From Candidatus Solincola daggyaiensis (GTDB lineage: Bacteria > Actinomycetota > Geothermincolia > Geothermincolales > RBG-13-55-18), in contig JACVJD010000023.1 of the NCBI GenBank assembly GCA_015711825.1, positions 1 to 35,442 on the forward strand: a stretch of 35,442 nt of DNA. Direction: 5' to 3'. The notes under the pieces are model-generated. The model ran no database searches and was not told the DNA's origin. It saw only the letters and a list, made by a program, of their open reading frames with translations. This document shows positions 24,034-33,236 of this stretch, in pieces. Numbering within the stretch: the stretch's first letter is position 1; each line of letters opens with the position of its first letter. The position numbers and the translations under genes are program-made.

Positions 24034-24949
24034 CGAGCTCCACCGCTCTTTCACGCAAGGTGGCGGCGCAGGCCTCCAATTCCTCGCGCTCTCGCTGCAG
24101 GAGGGGAAGCTCCACGATCCTCTTCCAACCCCCCCATCCCAGGACCACCGGAACCCCCAGGAACACGTCCTCGAGCCCGTACTCGCCTTCCAGCCTCACG
24201 CTCGCCACCACCTGCATGCCCTCGTCCATGAGCACCGCCCTCACCATGCGCGCTACGCAGGCCGAGGGGGCGTAATAAGCGCTGCCCTGCTTGAGCAGGG
24301 ATACGATCTCGGCGCCCCCTTCCCTGGTCCTGGCGTTGAGCTCCTCCAGCCCGGCGGGGGGCAGGAGCTCGCTCAGAGGCACGCCGGCCACGGAGGTGAG
24401 GCGCGGCAGGGGAAGCATGGCGTCGCCGTGGCTTCCCAACACCATGGGCTGGACCTGCCCGGGAGGCACACCGAGCTCCGCCGCGGCGAAGCAGGCGAGG
24501 CGCGACCCGTCGAGCAATCCCGCCATGCCCATCACCCGCTTCCTGTCCCAGCCCGTCACCCTCCAGGCCAAGCGGGTCATCTCGTCCAGGGGGTTGGTGA
24601 CCATGATCATCACCGCTGCGGGCGCGGCTGCGCTCAGCTTCTCCACCACCTCCCGCACCACGGCGGCGTTCTTCTCCAGCAGGTCGGAACGGGACATGCC
24701 GGGTGAGCGCGGGAAACCCGCCGTAACCACCACCACGTCGCTGCCCTCGGCCAGCGCGTAGTCGCTCCCCCCCACCACCCGCGAGGGCGAGGAGGTCAGG
24801 GGCAGCGACTGCGCGATGTCCAGGGCCTTACCCCTCGCCAGGTCCCCATAGATATCGATCAGGGACACGTCCGCGATCCCCTGCTCCGCCACGCGCATGG
24901 CGGTGGTGGATCCGACCTGGCCCGCCCCGACCACGGCCACCTTGCGCAT
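24005..24949 (-). CDS. mdh: malate dehydrogenase, LDH-like type
   Basis: The 314-residue enzyme interconverts malate and oxaloacetate with NAD(H). The nucleotide loop is VVGAGQVGSTTA (residues 5-16), with an acidic residue after strand 2 (LIDIYGD) that favours NAD. The substrate loop AGFPRSPGMSRSDLL has Arg where lactate dehydrogenases have Gln, supporting malate. The catalytic His lies in VLGSHGDAMLPLPR. It heads the mdh-fumA-MFS-fumB operon. The start has AAGGAGGG upstream. The last ~30 residues overlap the fumarase alpha gene. Confidence 0.93.
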   Translation of the reverse strand: MRKVAVVGAGQVGSTTAMRVAEQGIADVSLIDIYGDLARGKALDIAQSLPLTSSPSRVVGGSDYALAEGSDVVVVTAGFPRSPGMSRSDLLEKNAAVVREVVEKLSAAAPAAVMIMVTNPLDEMTRLAWRVTGWDRKRVMGMAGLLDGSRLACFAAAELGVPPGQVQPMVLGSHGDAMLPLPRLTSVAGVPLSELLPPAGLEELNARTREGGAEIVSLLKQGSAYYAPSACVARMVRAVLMDEGMQVVASVRLEGEYGLEDVFLGVPVVLGWGGWKRIVELPLLQREREELEACAATLRERAVELDGWLSGIDA

Positions 24950-25121
24950 AGGCCCTCCTTTCCCCGCTCTCCATGTCTAGGCTATTTTCCTACAAGCCCT
25001 CGCGGGCGCGCAAATGCGGATGGGTGGCGGCAGCTCTTGGGGCCCCCTTTTTCGGGGGAAAAAGAGAAGCGCGGAACCGGCGAGAAGGCATATGGCCCGG
25101 GGCAGGCCCTGGGGGCCGCTT

Positions 25122-27173
25122 TTACCCGGCGTCCTGCTCCTCGCCCTTGGCCGCCTTCTTGCTGGGGCAGGAGGGGTCGAGGCAGAAAGTCCACGGCTTG
25201 CGGCCCTTGTTCAGGGCGCGAACCTTGGGGGAGCCGCAGTCGGGGCAGTTCTCTCCCGTGGGCATGATGGTGCCGGTTTGGGGCAGGGGATAGGTGGTGG
25301 TGCACTCGGGGTAGCCGCTGCAGCCCACGAACCTCTTCTTGCTTTTCTTGGCCTTGACCATACGCAGGTTCGAGCCGCAGGAGGGGCATGATCCCAGGAT
25401 ACGGTCCTCCTTGATGCCGTTGCGGATCTCCGCCGCCACCTCGTCGCGGCTGTTCTCCAGCAGATACATGACCTCGGCCAGGATGTCGCGGGACTTGTTC
25501 ACCACCTCTACCTGGGTCTCCGCTCCCTCGGCTATGGCGTCCATGTCCCGCTCCAGTGCCGCGGTCATCTCCGGCGACGAGATCACGCCGGCGAATTTGC
25601 GCAGGGCCTCGGTGACCGCCACCCCCGTCTCGGTGGGGGTGATGGGATCGCCGTAGATATATCCCCTCTGGTAGAGGCTCTCGATGATGGAGTGACGGGT
25701 GGACTTGGTGCCCAGCCCCAACTCCTCCATCTTCTCGATGAGCTTGCCCTGGCTATAACGTGGCGGGGGCTGCGTTTCGCCCTGTTTCAGCTCCGGCGGC
25801 CCTTCCACGCGCAGGACCTCTCCCTTCTCCAGGTGGGGCAGAACGACCTCCTTCTTGCGGCCGTAAGGATAGTAGCGGTACCATCCTTCCTCCACGGTGC
25901 GGCTGCCGCGGGCCACGAAGGGCTCGAGCCCGCAGGAGAGGTCGGCGCGCACGGAATGGACCACCGCCTCGTCGGCCAGGGTGGCCATAAAGCGGCGCGC
26001 CACCAGCTCGTAGATCCTCCACTCCTGGGGGGAAAGGTCGCCCTTCGCCGCGGCCGCGGTGGGGTGGATGGGCGGGTGGTCGGTGGTCTGCTTTTTGCCT
26101 CGCGTGGGTTTGAGCTCCTCTTTCCCAAGCAACGTATGCGCCTCCTCCTTGAACTCGGGGCTGCGCGCCAGCTCCCGCAGGATGCCCCGAAGGTCCAGGG
26201 AGGGGGGGTACACGGTGTTGTCCACGCGGGGATAGCTGATATACCCGTTCATGTAGAGGTTCTCCGCCACGCTCATGGCCTTGGCGGCGGAGAACCCCAG
26301 GGAGGCGGCGGCGGTGAGCAGTCCGGTGGTGTTGAAGGGAATGGGCGGCTTGACCATCCTCTCGCTGGCCTTGATCTCCGTCACCCGCGCGGCGTCCCCA
26401 AGGCGCGAGAGTGCCTCCTCCGCCTCCTCCAGCTTGAGGAAGCGCTCCGCGGCGTGAGTGGCCTGGAAACATTCCCCATCCTTGACGCACTCTATTTTCA
26501 ACGTCCAGAAGGGGGTAGGGACGAACTCCTTGCGCTCCTTCTCGCGGTCCACGATGAGGGCGAGGGTGGGGCTCTGCACCCTCCCCACGGAGAGGAAGTG
26601 TTTGCCCAGCCGCGTGGACGCCAGGCTGATGAAACGGGTAAGGCTGGCCCCCCAGATGAGGTCGATGTCCTGCCGCGCCTCCCCCGCCGAGGCGAGATCG
26701 TAATAGGGGTCCTCGAGCTGCGCGAACACGCGCTTTATCTCCGGGGGGGTGAGAGCGGAAAAGCGGGCCCGCTTCACGGGGATATCCGGGCGCACTTCCT
26801 TGATCTTGTTGATGGCGTCAACCCCGATCAGCTCGCCCTCGCGGTCGAAGTCGGTGGCGATGATCACCTCGTCGGCCTTCCGGGCCTCGGACTGCATGGC
26901 CTTGATGAGGGCCTTGTTGGTGGGGACCTTCACGATGTCGGCGTGGATGAGCTCGCGCGGCTCCACGTCCTGCCACTGCTGGTACTGCTCGGGGAAATCC
27001 ACCTTGAGTATGTGCCCTTTAAGGCCCATGCAGTGCACCTCGTCCCCGTTCATCTCGAAGGCGTACACGGGGTTGCGCGAGCGGTCCAGGGCGCGAGCCT
27101 TGCCGTCCGAGAGTATGGACGATATGCGCCTGGCGGTGGTGTTCTTCTCGGTTATGATCAGCTTAAGCGCCAT
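25122..27173 (-). CDS. topA: type IA DNA topoisomerase I, archaeal-like
   Basis: The 683-residue enzyme relaxes negative supercoils. A TOPRIM domain (residues 1-150) holds the E and DxD motifs ([27 protein letters not shown]). The cleavage domain has [15 protein letters not shown] and the active Tyr in [16 protein letters not shown]. The linking segment [22 protein letters not shown] is standard. Two C-terminal Zn fingers are CPSCG-(n)-CSGYPEC and CPDCG-(n)-CLDPSC. The N-terminal wording and the SYPRVDN active-site context resemble archaeal TopA and TopB more than the usual bacterial YMRTDS form. It is flanked by intergenic gaps and appears to be a single-gene unit. Confidence 0.9.
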   Translation of the reverse strand: MALKLIITEKNTTARRISSILSDGKARALDRSRNPVYAFEMNGDEVHCMGLKGHILKVDFPEQYQQWQDVEPRELIHADIVKVPTNKALIKAMQSEARKADEVIIATDFDREGELIGVDAINKIKEVRPDIPVKRARFSALTPPEIKRVFAQLEDPYYDLASAGEARQDIDLIWGASLTRFISLASTRLGKHFLSVGRVQSPTLALIVDREKERKEFVPTPFWTLKIECVKDGECFQATHAAERFLKLEEAEEALSRLGDAARVTEIKASERMVKPPIPFNTTGLLTAAASLGFSAAKAMSVAENLYMNGYISYPRVDNTVYPPSLDLRGILRELARSPEFKEEAHTLLGKEELKPTRGKKQTTDHPPIHPTAAAAKGDLSPQEWRIYELVARRFMATLADEAVVHSVRADLSCGLEPFVARGSRTVEEGWYRYYPYGRKKEVVLPHLEKGEVLRVEGPPELKQGETQPPPRYSQGKLIEKMEELGLGTKSTRHSIIESLYQRGYIYGDPITPTETGVAVTEALRKFAGVISSPEMTAALERDMDAIAEGAETQVEVVNKSRDILAEVMYLLENSRDEVAAEIRNGIKEDRILGSCPSCGSNLRMVKAKKSKKRFVGCSGYPECTTTYPLPQTGTIMPTGENCPDCGSPKVRALNKGRKPWTFCLDPSCPSKKAAKGEEQDAG

Positions 27174-27281
27174 CTCATCCCCGCCTTCTGGCTAACATTC
27201 GGCAAATATCCGTAGCACATTTAGCTGTCGGGAGTCAAGGAAAGCCCATCATCTCGCCCAAGAACGACCGCAACGCGAAAG

Positions 27282-27302
27282 GGGCCGGGCTGAGCCCGGC
27301 CC
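27282..27302 (-). terminator. intrinsic terminator-like hairpin after hppA
   Basis: GGGCCGGGCT (27282-27291) and AGCCCGGCCC (27293-27302) form a near-perfect stem about 22 bases after the hppA stop, followed on the minus strand by CCTTTCGC. The T-run is short, as is common in GC-rich genomes. Confidence 0.65.
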
Positions 27303-27324
27303 TCTCTCCGCTTCCTGAACCGCG

Positions 27325-29433
27325 CTACCTTATGAACAGGGGCGCGAACACCAGGGCGATGACCGACATCACCTTGATCATGATGTTCATGCACGGGCCG
27401 GCGGTGTCCTTGAAGGGATCGCCCACGGTATCGCCCACCACCGCGGCGGCGTGGGTCGGGGTCCCCTTGCCCCCCAGGTTCCCGGCCTCGATATATTTCT
27501 TGGCATTGTCCCAGGCTCCGCCGGCGTTGGCCATGAAGATGGCGAGCAGGAATCCGACCACCAAGGCGCCGGCCAGGTATCCCGCCAGGGCCTGGTTGTC
27601 CCAGAGGCCGATGACCACCGGGCTTATCACTGCGATGCTCGCAGGGGGGATCATGCGCTTGAGGGCCGCCTTGGTGGAGATGTCCACGCATTTGGCGTAC
27701 TCCGCCCGCACTCCTTCCTTGCCTTCCTTGAGCCCCGGTATATCCCTGAACTGCCTTCTTACCTCCTCGATCATGCTGTAGGCGGCCCGCCCCACCGCCT
27801 TGATGGCCATGGAGGAGAAGAGGAAGGGAAACATGCCGCCCAGGAAGAGCCCGACCACCGTCTGCCAGCGGCCCAGGTCGATGATCTCGATACCCACCGC
27901 GGTGGTGTAGGCCTTGAAGAGGGCCAGGGCGGTGACCCCCGCGGAGGCGATGGCGAACCCCTTGGCGATGGCGGCGGTGGTGTTGCCCAGGGAATCGAGG
28001 CTGTCCGTTATCTGCCGCACCTCCGGCGGGCGCCCGCTCATCTCCGAGATGCCGCCGGCGTTGTCGGCGATGGGGCCGTAGGCGTCCACCGAGACGGTCA
28101 TGCCGGTGGTGGAGAGCATGCCGATGGCCGCCAGCGCGATGCCGTAGATGCCGCTGTTGGCCACGTCGGGCATGGCCCAGTTTCCCGCCAGGTACGCGCC
28201 GGCGATGGCCCCCACCAGGAGAAGGATGGCGCCCGCGGTGCTCTCCATGCCCTCGGAAAAGCCGGAGAGGATGGTGGTTGCCGCGCCGGTCTGGGAGGAC
28301 TGCGCTATCTCCTTAACCGGCTTGTATCTGTCGGAGGTATAGAACTCGGACACCCACCCGATGGCCAGCCCGGCCGCCAAACCGCATAGGATGGAGATCC
28401 AGAACCCCACCGGGTGCTGGACCGCCTCCACTCCCCTCAACCAGAAAAGCACCACTAAAAGGGTGCCCACGGTGGTCAGTAAGGCGGCGGAATAGCTGCC
28501 CGCGTTCAGGGCCCGCGAGAGGTGCGCCCCCTCCCTGGCCCGCACGAAGAAAGTGGCGATGACCGAGGCCAAGATACCCACCCCGGCGATTATCATGGGC
28601 AGGAGAACGCCCTTGGTCACTCCGTCCGCGCCGGAAACGGCGAAAACCGTCGCCGCCAGGGCGATGGGGGCCACGATGGAGCCCACATAGGACTCGTAGA
28701 GGTCGGCCCCCATGCCGGCTATATCGCCCACGTTGTCCCCCACGTTGTCGGCGATGACCGCGGGGTTGCGGGGGTCGTCCTCGGGTATGCCCGCCTCCAC
28801 TTTGCCCACCAGGTCCGCCCCCACATCGGCGGCCTTGGTGTAGATGCCGCCTCCCACGCGGGCGAAGAGGGCCACCGAACTGGCCCCCAGGCTGAAGCCC
28901 GCGATGATGGAGGCCTGACCCGCCGGGTCAGTTACCACCTGCCACCACTTCACGAACACAAGATAGACGATGGACAGCCCCAACAGCCCCAGGCCGGCCA
29001 CCGTCAGACCCATGACCGCCCCGCCCCGGAAGGCGATCACCAGCGCGTCCTTGGTGCCGCGCTCCGCGCCGTGGGTGGTGCGCACGTTCGCCTTGGTGGC
29101 GATGTTCATCCCCACGAACCCCGCGGTCATGGAGAGGGCGGCGCCGAAGACGTAGGCGATGGCGGTGTAGATGCCGGTGTAGGTGCTCTCTCCCCCGCCG
29201 GCGGGCTTATACCAGATGAAGATGGCGATGAGGGCGAAAAAGATGACCACGAAGGCGGTCAACACCTGGTATTCGCGCCTTATGAAGGCCATGGCGCCCT
29301 CGCGGATGGCGCTGGATATCTGCTGCATCTTCTCGTCACCAGGGGCCTCCTTTACGACCATCCTGGCATAGACGAAAGCCATGATCAGGCCCGCCAGGGC
29401 TGCGCCGCCGGTAGCTAAAGCCCAGTACTCCAT
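27325..29433 (-). CDS. hppA: membrane-bound ion-translocating pyrophosphatase, K+-dependent type
   Basis: The 702-residue integral protein couples pyrophosphate hydrolysis to H+ or Na+ pumping and has about 16 helices. Catalytic motifs are [32 protein letters not shown] (positions near 195-227), followed by [10 protein letters not shown]. The late repeats are [16 protein letters not shown] and DNAKKYIE. The segment [16 protein letters not shown] has Ala where K+-independent enzymes have Lys, which predicts K+ dependence. Whether H+ or Na+ is pumped is not decided here. AAGGAGTG precedes the start. The gene is divergent from a DtxR regulator 269 bases away. Confidence 0.96.
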   Translation of the reverse strand: MEYWALATGGAALAGLIMAFVYARMVVKEAPGDEKMQQISSAIREGAMAFIRREYQVLTAFVVIFFALIAIFIWYKPAGGGESTYTGIYTAIAYVFGAALSMTAGFVGMNIATKANVRTTHGAERGTKDALVIAFRGGAVMGLTVAGLGLLGLSIVYLVFVKWWQVVTDPAGQASIIAGFSLGASSVALFARVGGGIYTKAADVGADLVGKVEAGIPEDDPRNPAVIADNVGDNVGDIAGMGADLYESYVGSIVAPIALAATVFAVSGADGVTKGVLLPMIIAGVGILASVIATFFVRAREGAHLSRALNAGSYSAALLTTVGTLLVVLFWLRGVEAVQHPVGFWISILCGLAAGLAIGWVSEFYTSDRYKPVKEIAQSSQTGAATTILSGFSEGMESTAGAILLLVGAIAGAYLAGNWAMPDVANSGIYGIALAAIGMLSTTGMTVSVDAYGPIADNAGGISEMSGRPPEVRQITDSLDSLGNTTAAIAKGFAIASAGVTALALFKAYTTAVGIEIIDLGRWQTVVGLFLGGMFPFLFSSMAIKAVGRAAYSMIEEVRRQFRDIPGLKEGKEGVRAEYAKCVDISTKAALKRMIPPASIAVISPVVIGLWDNQALAGYLAGALVVGFLLAIFMANAGGAWDNAKKYIEAGNLGGKGTPTHAAAVVGDTVGDPFKDTAGPCMNIMIKVMSVIALVFAPLFIR

Positions 29434-29634
29434 ATCTCACTCCTTCCCATGCCTCTAGACAGCGTTCCGATAAGGCCTGTATATCTCTAAGGCGGTCGCC
29501 GGAGCCCCGGCAACGCATAACCGCCGAATATCCCTTGCCGCACTCCGGTCCCGGCCTTGCCGCCTCCGCCGGGACGGTATTCAACGAAACGGATAACCCA
29601 CAGCCGGCAGGGCTGTTTTTCACCCTAAGCCGGC

Positions 29635-29665
29635 TTGAAAATTCGGAACGCCGAAATTATAATTT
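29635..29665 (+). promoter_or_regulatory. promoter and overlapping palindrome of the DtxR-family gene
   Basis: TTGAAA (29635-29640) and TATAAT (29658-29663) are spaced 17 bases, the best promoter in the window. The palindrome AAATTATAATTT (29654-29665) covers the -10, and TTCGG/CCGAA (29642-29646, 29651-29655) lies in the spacer. A regulator bound here would block transcription, so autoregulation is plausible. Confidence 0.75.
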
Positions 29666-29702
29666 GGAAAACTCAAAACATCAAGAGCTGGCCGGAGGGA
29701 AG

Positions 29703-30383
29703 ATGAAAAGCGGCAGGGGAACGCCGGCAAAGGACCCTTTCAGCGAATACCTGAAGCATATCTTCCGCCTGGAAAACGTATCCAGACCGGTCTCTACCTC
29801 CGCCCTCGCCGAGGCCATGAACGTCGCCCCCTCCACGGTGACCGATACCCTCAAACGCCTCGCCGAAAGGGGGTTGATCAACTATGTGCCCTACCATGGG
29901 ATCACCCTTACCCCCGAGGGCCAGAAGGCCTCGGTAAAGGCCATCCGCAGGCACCGTATCGTGGAGAGGTTTCTCACCGACATGCTCGGGTTCGAATGGC
30001 ACGAGGCCCACGAGGAGGCCCTGCTCTTCGAGAACAATATCTCCGAGGAGGTGGAGCGGCGTCTTTTCGTGGCCCTCAACCGCCCCAAGGTCTGTCCCCA
30101 CGGCTACCCCATCCCCTCCAAGCCGGAGGACGTCAGGATGGATGAGACCACCCTCTATTCGCTGGAGCCCGGCGATAGGGCCGAGGTCATCAGCGTCAAG
30201 GACGACGAGCCGGAGCTGCTGCAATTCATGGCCTCCATGGGCATAAAACCCGGGGTGAAGATAAAAATAGAGGCCAAGGACCCCTTCAAGGGGCCCCTGC
30301 AGGCGCTGGTGGGCAGGAGCCGCCGCACCGTGGGCTGGCACCTCGCCAACTCCATCCACGTGAAGAAGCTGGGCGGCGAGTAA
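29703..30383 (+). CDS. DtxR/MntR-family metalloregulator with FeoA domain
   Basis: The 226-residue protein has a winged helix-turn-helix (residues 11-75, VSTSALAEAMNVAPSTVTDTLKRLAERGLI) and a dimerisation/metal domain at about 76-140. That domain ends CPHGYPIPSK. A C-terminal FeoA/SH3-like domain follows at about 146-225. Compared with Corynebacterium DtxR, the ancillary-site residues His84, Glu88 and His103 are kept. The primary-site Met, Cys and His are replaced by Glu15, Leu107 and Asn111, with Glu110 kept. This suggests altered metal preference or function. The start at 29703 has GGAGGG just upstream; the frame is open further 5' but that portion lies upstream of the promoter. Target genes could include the divergent hppA or itself. 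Confidence 0.92.
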   Translation: MKSGRGTPAKDPFSEYLKHIFRLENVSRPVSTSALAEAMNVAPSTVTDTLKRLAERGLINYVPYHGITLTPEGQKASVKAIRRHRIVERFLTDMLGFEWHEAHEEALLFENNISEEVERRLFVALNRPKVCPHGYPIPSKPEDVRMDETTLYSLEPGDRAEVISVKDDEPELLQFMASMGIKPGVKIKIEAKDPFKGPLQALVGRSRRTVGWHLANSIHVKKLGGE

Positions 30384-30735
30384 CTCGACCCGATCGATCC
30401 TTCCGATATAGACGATCTCATGGGTACGACACATGGGTTCGGCGGCCGCAACGGCACACGGAGGGCACGGCTGAAGAGGGCGCTCCGAGGAAGCAGCGGA
30501 CAGATGCCCGCCCCCGGGGCGTCCCCGTCTTGCCTATGGCTCCCGCTATGCCTCCACGCCTCCCTTGCCCGGCGCGAGTGATCGAGATATCCTTTCTATC
30601 CATGCGTCTTTCCCGGCCTTGCGCCTATCGGGGATGTCATCGGCCTTTCATGGCCTGTTTTCCTCGCCCTTCCCGGGTTGTGCCGCAGCCGGTTTACGCC
30701 GTGCAGCCCGGATGACGCCTGGGCGATCTACCGCT
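30384..30735. other. convergent intergenic stretch without recognisable genes
   Basis: This region lies between the stops of the DtxR-family and translin-like genes. I see no protein-like frame, tRNA or strong terminator hairpin with a T-run. Confidence 0.45.
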
Positions 30736-31383
30736 CTACAGGGTATCTCCCGAAGCCCGGATGATGTTCTCCTCCAAGCGTGCGATGGCCTCCTTAAGCT
30801 TGCTCTGCCTCAAGGCGGTGGTGAGGTCTCCGCGCGTGCGTTCCATGATGGCCCTGGCCATGTCCGTGGTGCGGCGAAGACCGCCGGTGATGGCGTCAGG
30901 GTAGTCGAAGGAGACCAGGATATAGTAGATGTCGTCCATGTAGGTCAGAAGCTCGTCGCCCCTCTCCAGGTGCCCCTCGCGGATGAGGTCCAGGATGGAG
31001 CGGCGCAGCTCCCCCACCGCCTCCCCCAGACCGTTGAGGTAGGCCGGATACTCCACGCCCAGCTCCTCGGGCTCGGGCAGGGGCTCGCCGTTGATGAGGG
31101 CGTAGGTGGCGCGCGCCTCGGCGTATTCCTTCTGGGCGTCGTGGACGAATCCGGCGGTGTAAACCTCGGGGTGGTCGCGGGTCATATGGGTGATGCCGGC
31201 AGAGAGCTCCTCCGCCTGGGCAATGAGGCGCAAAGCCTCCTCCCTCTCCCCGCGGTGCACGGAGCGGATGATATAGCTGGAGGTCTGGACCAGCGAGCGG
31301 CAGGCCTTTAGCACCTCCTCCCGAGTGGAGTTCTTGGCGTCGAAGTCGGCCTTGATGCGGCTACGCAGCGCTTCCCAGTCCAT
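30736..31383 (-). CDS. translin-family protein
   Basis: The 215-residue all-helical protein matches the translin/TRAX fold pattern. An N-terminal helix with basic and acidic residues leads to ACRSLVQTSSYIIRSVHRGEREEALRLI, the family core near residues 28-55. The segment AGFVHDAQKEYAEARATYALINGE (about 84-107) follows, the E-x-x-E-A region, and the C-terminal helix contains PDAITGGLRRTTDMARAIMERTR. Eukaryotic translin binds single-stranded nucleic acid, and TRAX is a nuclease; the second of these segments holds acidic residues that could correspond to the TRAX site. The start at 31383 has GGAAGGAG upstream. It is divergent from an aminotransferase. Confidence 0.78.
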   Translation of the reverse strand: MDWEALRSRIKADFDAKNSTREEVLKACRSLVQTSSYIIRSVHRGEREEALRLIAQAEELSAGITHMTRDHPEVYTAGFVHDAQKEYAEARATYALINGEPLPEPEELGVEYPAYLNGLGEAVGELRRSILDLIREGHLERGDELLTYMDDIYYILVSFDYPDAITGGLRRTTDMARAIMERTRGDLTTALRQSKLKEAIARLEENIIRASGDTL

Positions 31384-31782
31384 GACATCTCCTTCCGGAC
31401 CCGCCGGGGGCGGTACGATCCCCTCTCCTCCGTGATAATCATATCCCCTTGAGGGCTTCAGGAAAACAGGCCGCGCCTTGGGCGACGGGGCAGCCCCGTT
31501 GCGCGCCCCTACTCGCCGCGCCGGCATCGCGTGCCGCCAGGAGTCCGCTCCCCTCTGCGTCCCGGCAAGGGCTTTCCTGGCGTGCACGCGCCCGTTATCC
31601 CCCGTCCTCTTTTCTCCCCCGAAATCCCCTATAATAATCTCTACCCGCTCTACCCGCAGGCGGGAAGGCGTCCCCGGGAGCGGGCATGCCGCCGGGAGAC
31701 CTCGCCCCGTCGGGCGCGGGCCGTTAAGCGGGGAGGTCGTGGCGCCGCCAGGGAAGTGGGCCGGGCAGCCAGGAGGTCGATC
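31384..31782. other. divergent intergenic region between translin-like and aminotransferase genes
   Basis: A consensus -10 TATAAT (31630-31635) on the plus strand lies about 150 bases upstream of the aminotransferase start; no good -35 is visible. The remaining sequence is GC-rich with no protein-like frame. Confidence 0.45.
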
Positions 31783-32949
31783 ATGCCGGCCAGACGCGGA
31801 GAGCGTATCCCGCCCTTCATAGTCATGGAGGTGCTGGAGAAGGCCATACACATGGGTCGGGAGGGGCACGACGTCATCCACATGGAGGTGGGCGAGCCCG
31901 ACTTCGACACGCCGCGCTGCGTGAAGGAGGCGGCATGGCGCGCCATGCTGGGGGGGGAGACCCACTACACCCACAGCCTTGGCCTGCACGAGCTGCGGGA
32001 AGCCATATCCGACCATTATCGGAACCGCTACGCGGTGGAGGTGGATCCCGAGCGAATCGTGGTGACCAGCGGGAGCTCCCCGGCCATGCTGCTGCTCTTC
32101 GCCGCCCTCCTGGATCCGGGCGAGGAGGTGATCCTCTCCAACCCGTGTTACGCCTGCTATCCCAACATCGTGGAATTCGTGGACGGCGTGCCGGTGGAGG
32201 TGCCCGTCTTCGAGGAGGAGGGATTCCAGTACCGCCCGCGGGACATCGAGGCGAAGCTGGGGCCGCGCACCAGGGCGGTGATCATCAACTCCCCCTCCAA
32301 CCCCACCGGCAACCTCCTCGAGCCCGAGGTGATGCGGGAGATCGCCGCCCTCGCGGAACGGGGACTCTACGTGGTCAGCGACGAGATTTACCACGGGCTG
32401 GTATACGAGCGCCGGGAGCATTCCATACTCGAGTTCACCGACCGCGCCTTCGTCATCAACGGCTTCTCCAAGCTCTACGCCATGACGGGCTGGAGGCTGG
32501 GGTACCTCATCGCGCCCGAGGAGTTCGTGCGACCCATCCAGAAGATGCAGCAGAACCTGTTCATCTCCGCCAACGCCTTCGTGCAGAGGGGCGGGATAGC
32601 CGCCCTCACCGAGGCGGGGGAGGAGGTGGCGGCCATGGTGCGCACCTACGACGAAAGGCGCCGTTTCCTTCTCCCGAGGTTGCGCGAGATAGGTTTCGCG
32701 GTGGCGGTGGAGCCCCACGGAGCCTTCTACATCCTCGCCAACGCCCGGGCCTTCACCGACCATTCCTACGCCTTCGCCCTTGAGCTGCTGGAGGAAGCGC
32801 ACGTGGCGGTGACGCCCGGCATCGACTTCGGCAGCGGCGCCGAGGGTTTCATACGCTTCAGCTACGCCAACCACCTGGATAACCTGGCGGAGGGCGTGCG
32901 CAGGCTGGGGGAATATCTACAGGGAAGACGGCGGCGGTCTAGGCCCTGA
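31783..32949 (+). CDS. PLP-dependent class I/II aminotransferase
   Basis: The 388-residue enzyme has fold type I signatures. EVGEPDFDTP lies near residue 32, GGETHYTHSLGLHELREAI and VTSGSSPAMLL bind the cofactor phosphate, and INSPSNPTGN gives the Asn contact. VSDEIYHGLVYE holds the Asp that pairs with the pyridine nitrogen. The Schiff-base Lys is in NGFSKLYAMTGWRLGYL, and the C-terminal Arg is in GFIRFSYAN. The start at 31783 is supported by AGGAGG six bases upstream; the longer upstream frame is not protein-like. It resembles aspartate/alanine/aromatic aminotransferases of thermophiles; the exact substrate cannot be assigned. Confidence 0.93.
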   Translation: MPARRGERIPPFIVMEVLEKAIHMGREGHDVIHMEVGEPDFDTPRCVKEAAWRAMLGGETHYTHSLGLHELREAISDHYRNRYAVEVDPERIVVTSGSSPAMLLLFAALLDPGEEVILSNPCYACYPNIVEFVDGVPVEVPVFEEEGFQYRPRDIEAKLGPRTRAVIINSPSNPTGNLLEPEVMREIAALAERGLYVVSDEIYHGLVYERREHSILEFTDRAFVINGFSKLYAMTGWRLGYLIAPEEFVRPIQKMQQNLFISANAFVQRGGIAALTEAGEEVAAMVRTYDERRRFLLPRLREIGFAVAVEPHGAFYILANARAFTDHSYAFALELLEEAHVAVTPGIDFGSGAEGFIRFSYANHLDNLAEGVRRLGEYLQGRRRRSRP

Positions 32950-33236
32950 CCGCGGGAGCGAGGGCAGTATGTACCCGTATACCCGCTCCACGGCCACCCG
33001 GTGGATGGGTCACAGGCGGCGGGCACCGACAAGTGAGGCGTGCAAGGGTGGCTAAGCGGCGCGGCGGCCCGTTTTAGAAACCGTCGTCGCCGGTATATAT
33101 ACTAGCAAATGCGATCGGGAGTAGTAGTTGAGAAAGCGGCCGCGGCGAAGGCAAGCTGATTGCCATACGCTAGGAGGTTCTTTTCGCAACGGAGGTGGTG
33201 GCTTTGATAAGGAAAGGCAGGGGGAGCTCGCCGTTC

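Noticed and set aside
31384-32874. Extension of the translin-like frame upstream to give a 712-residue protein
   Set aside because: The extra part is antisense to the aminotransferase and has no protein-like motifs; a strong ribosome site marks the start at 31383.
33105-33128. Third copy of the GCAAAT leader element upstream of the subtilase
   Set aside because: Only AGCAAATGC matches; the GCCGGGGGC block, the 13-base spacing from a -10, and the closing CCGGCCT are missing.
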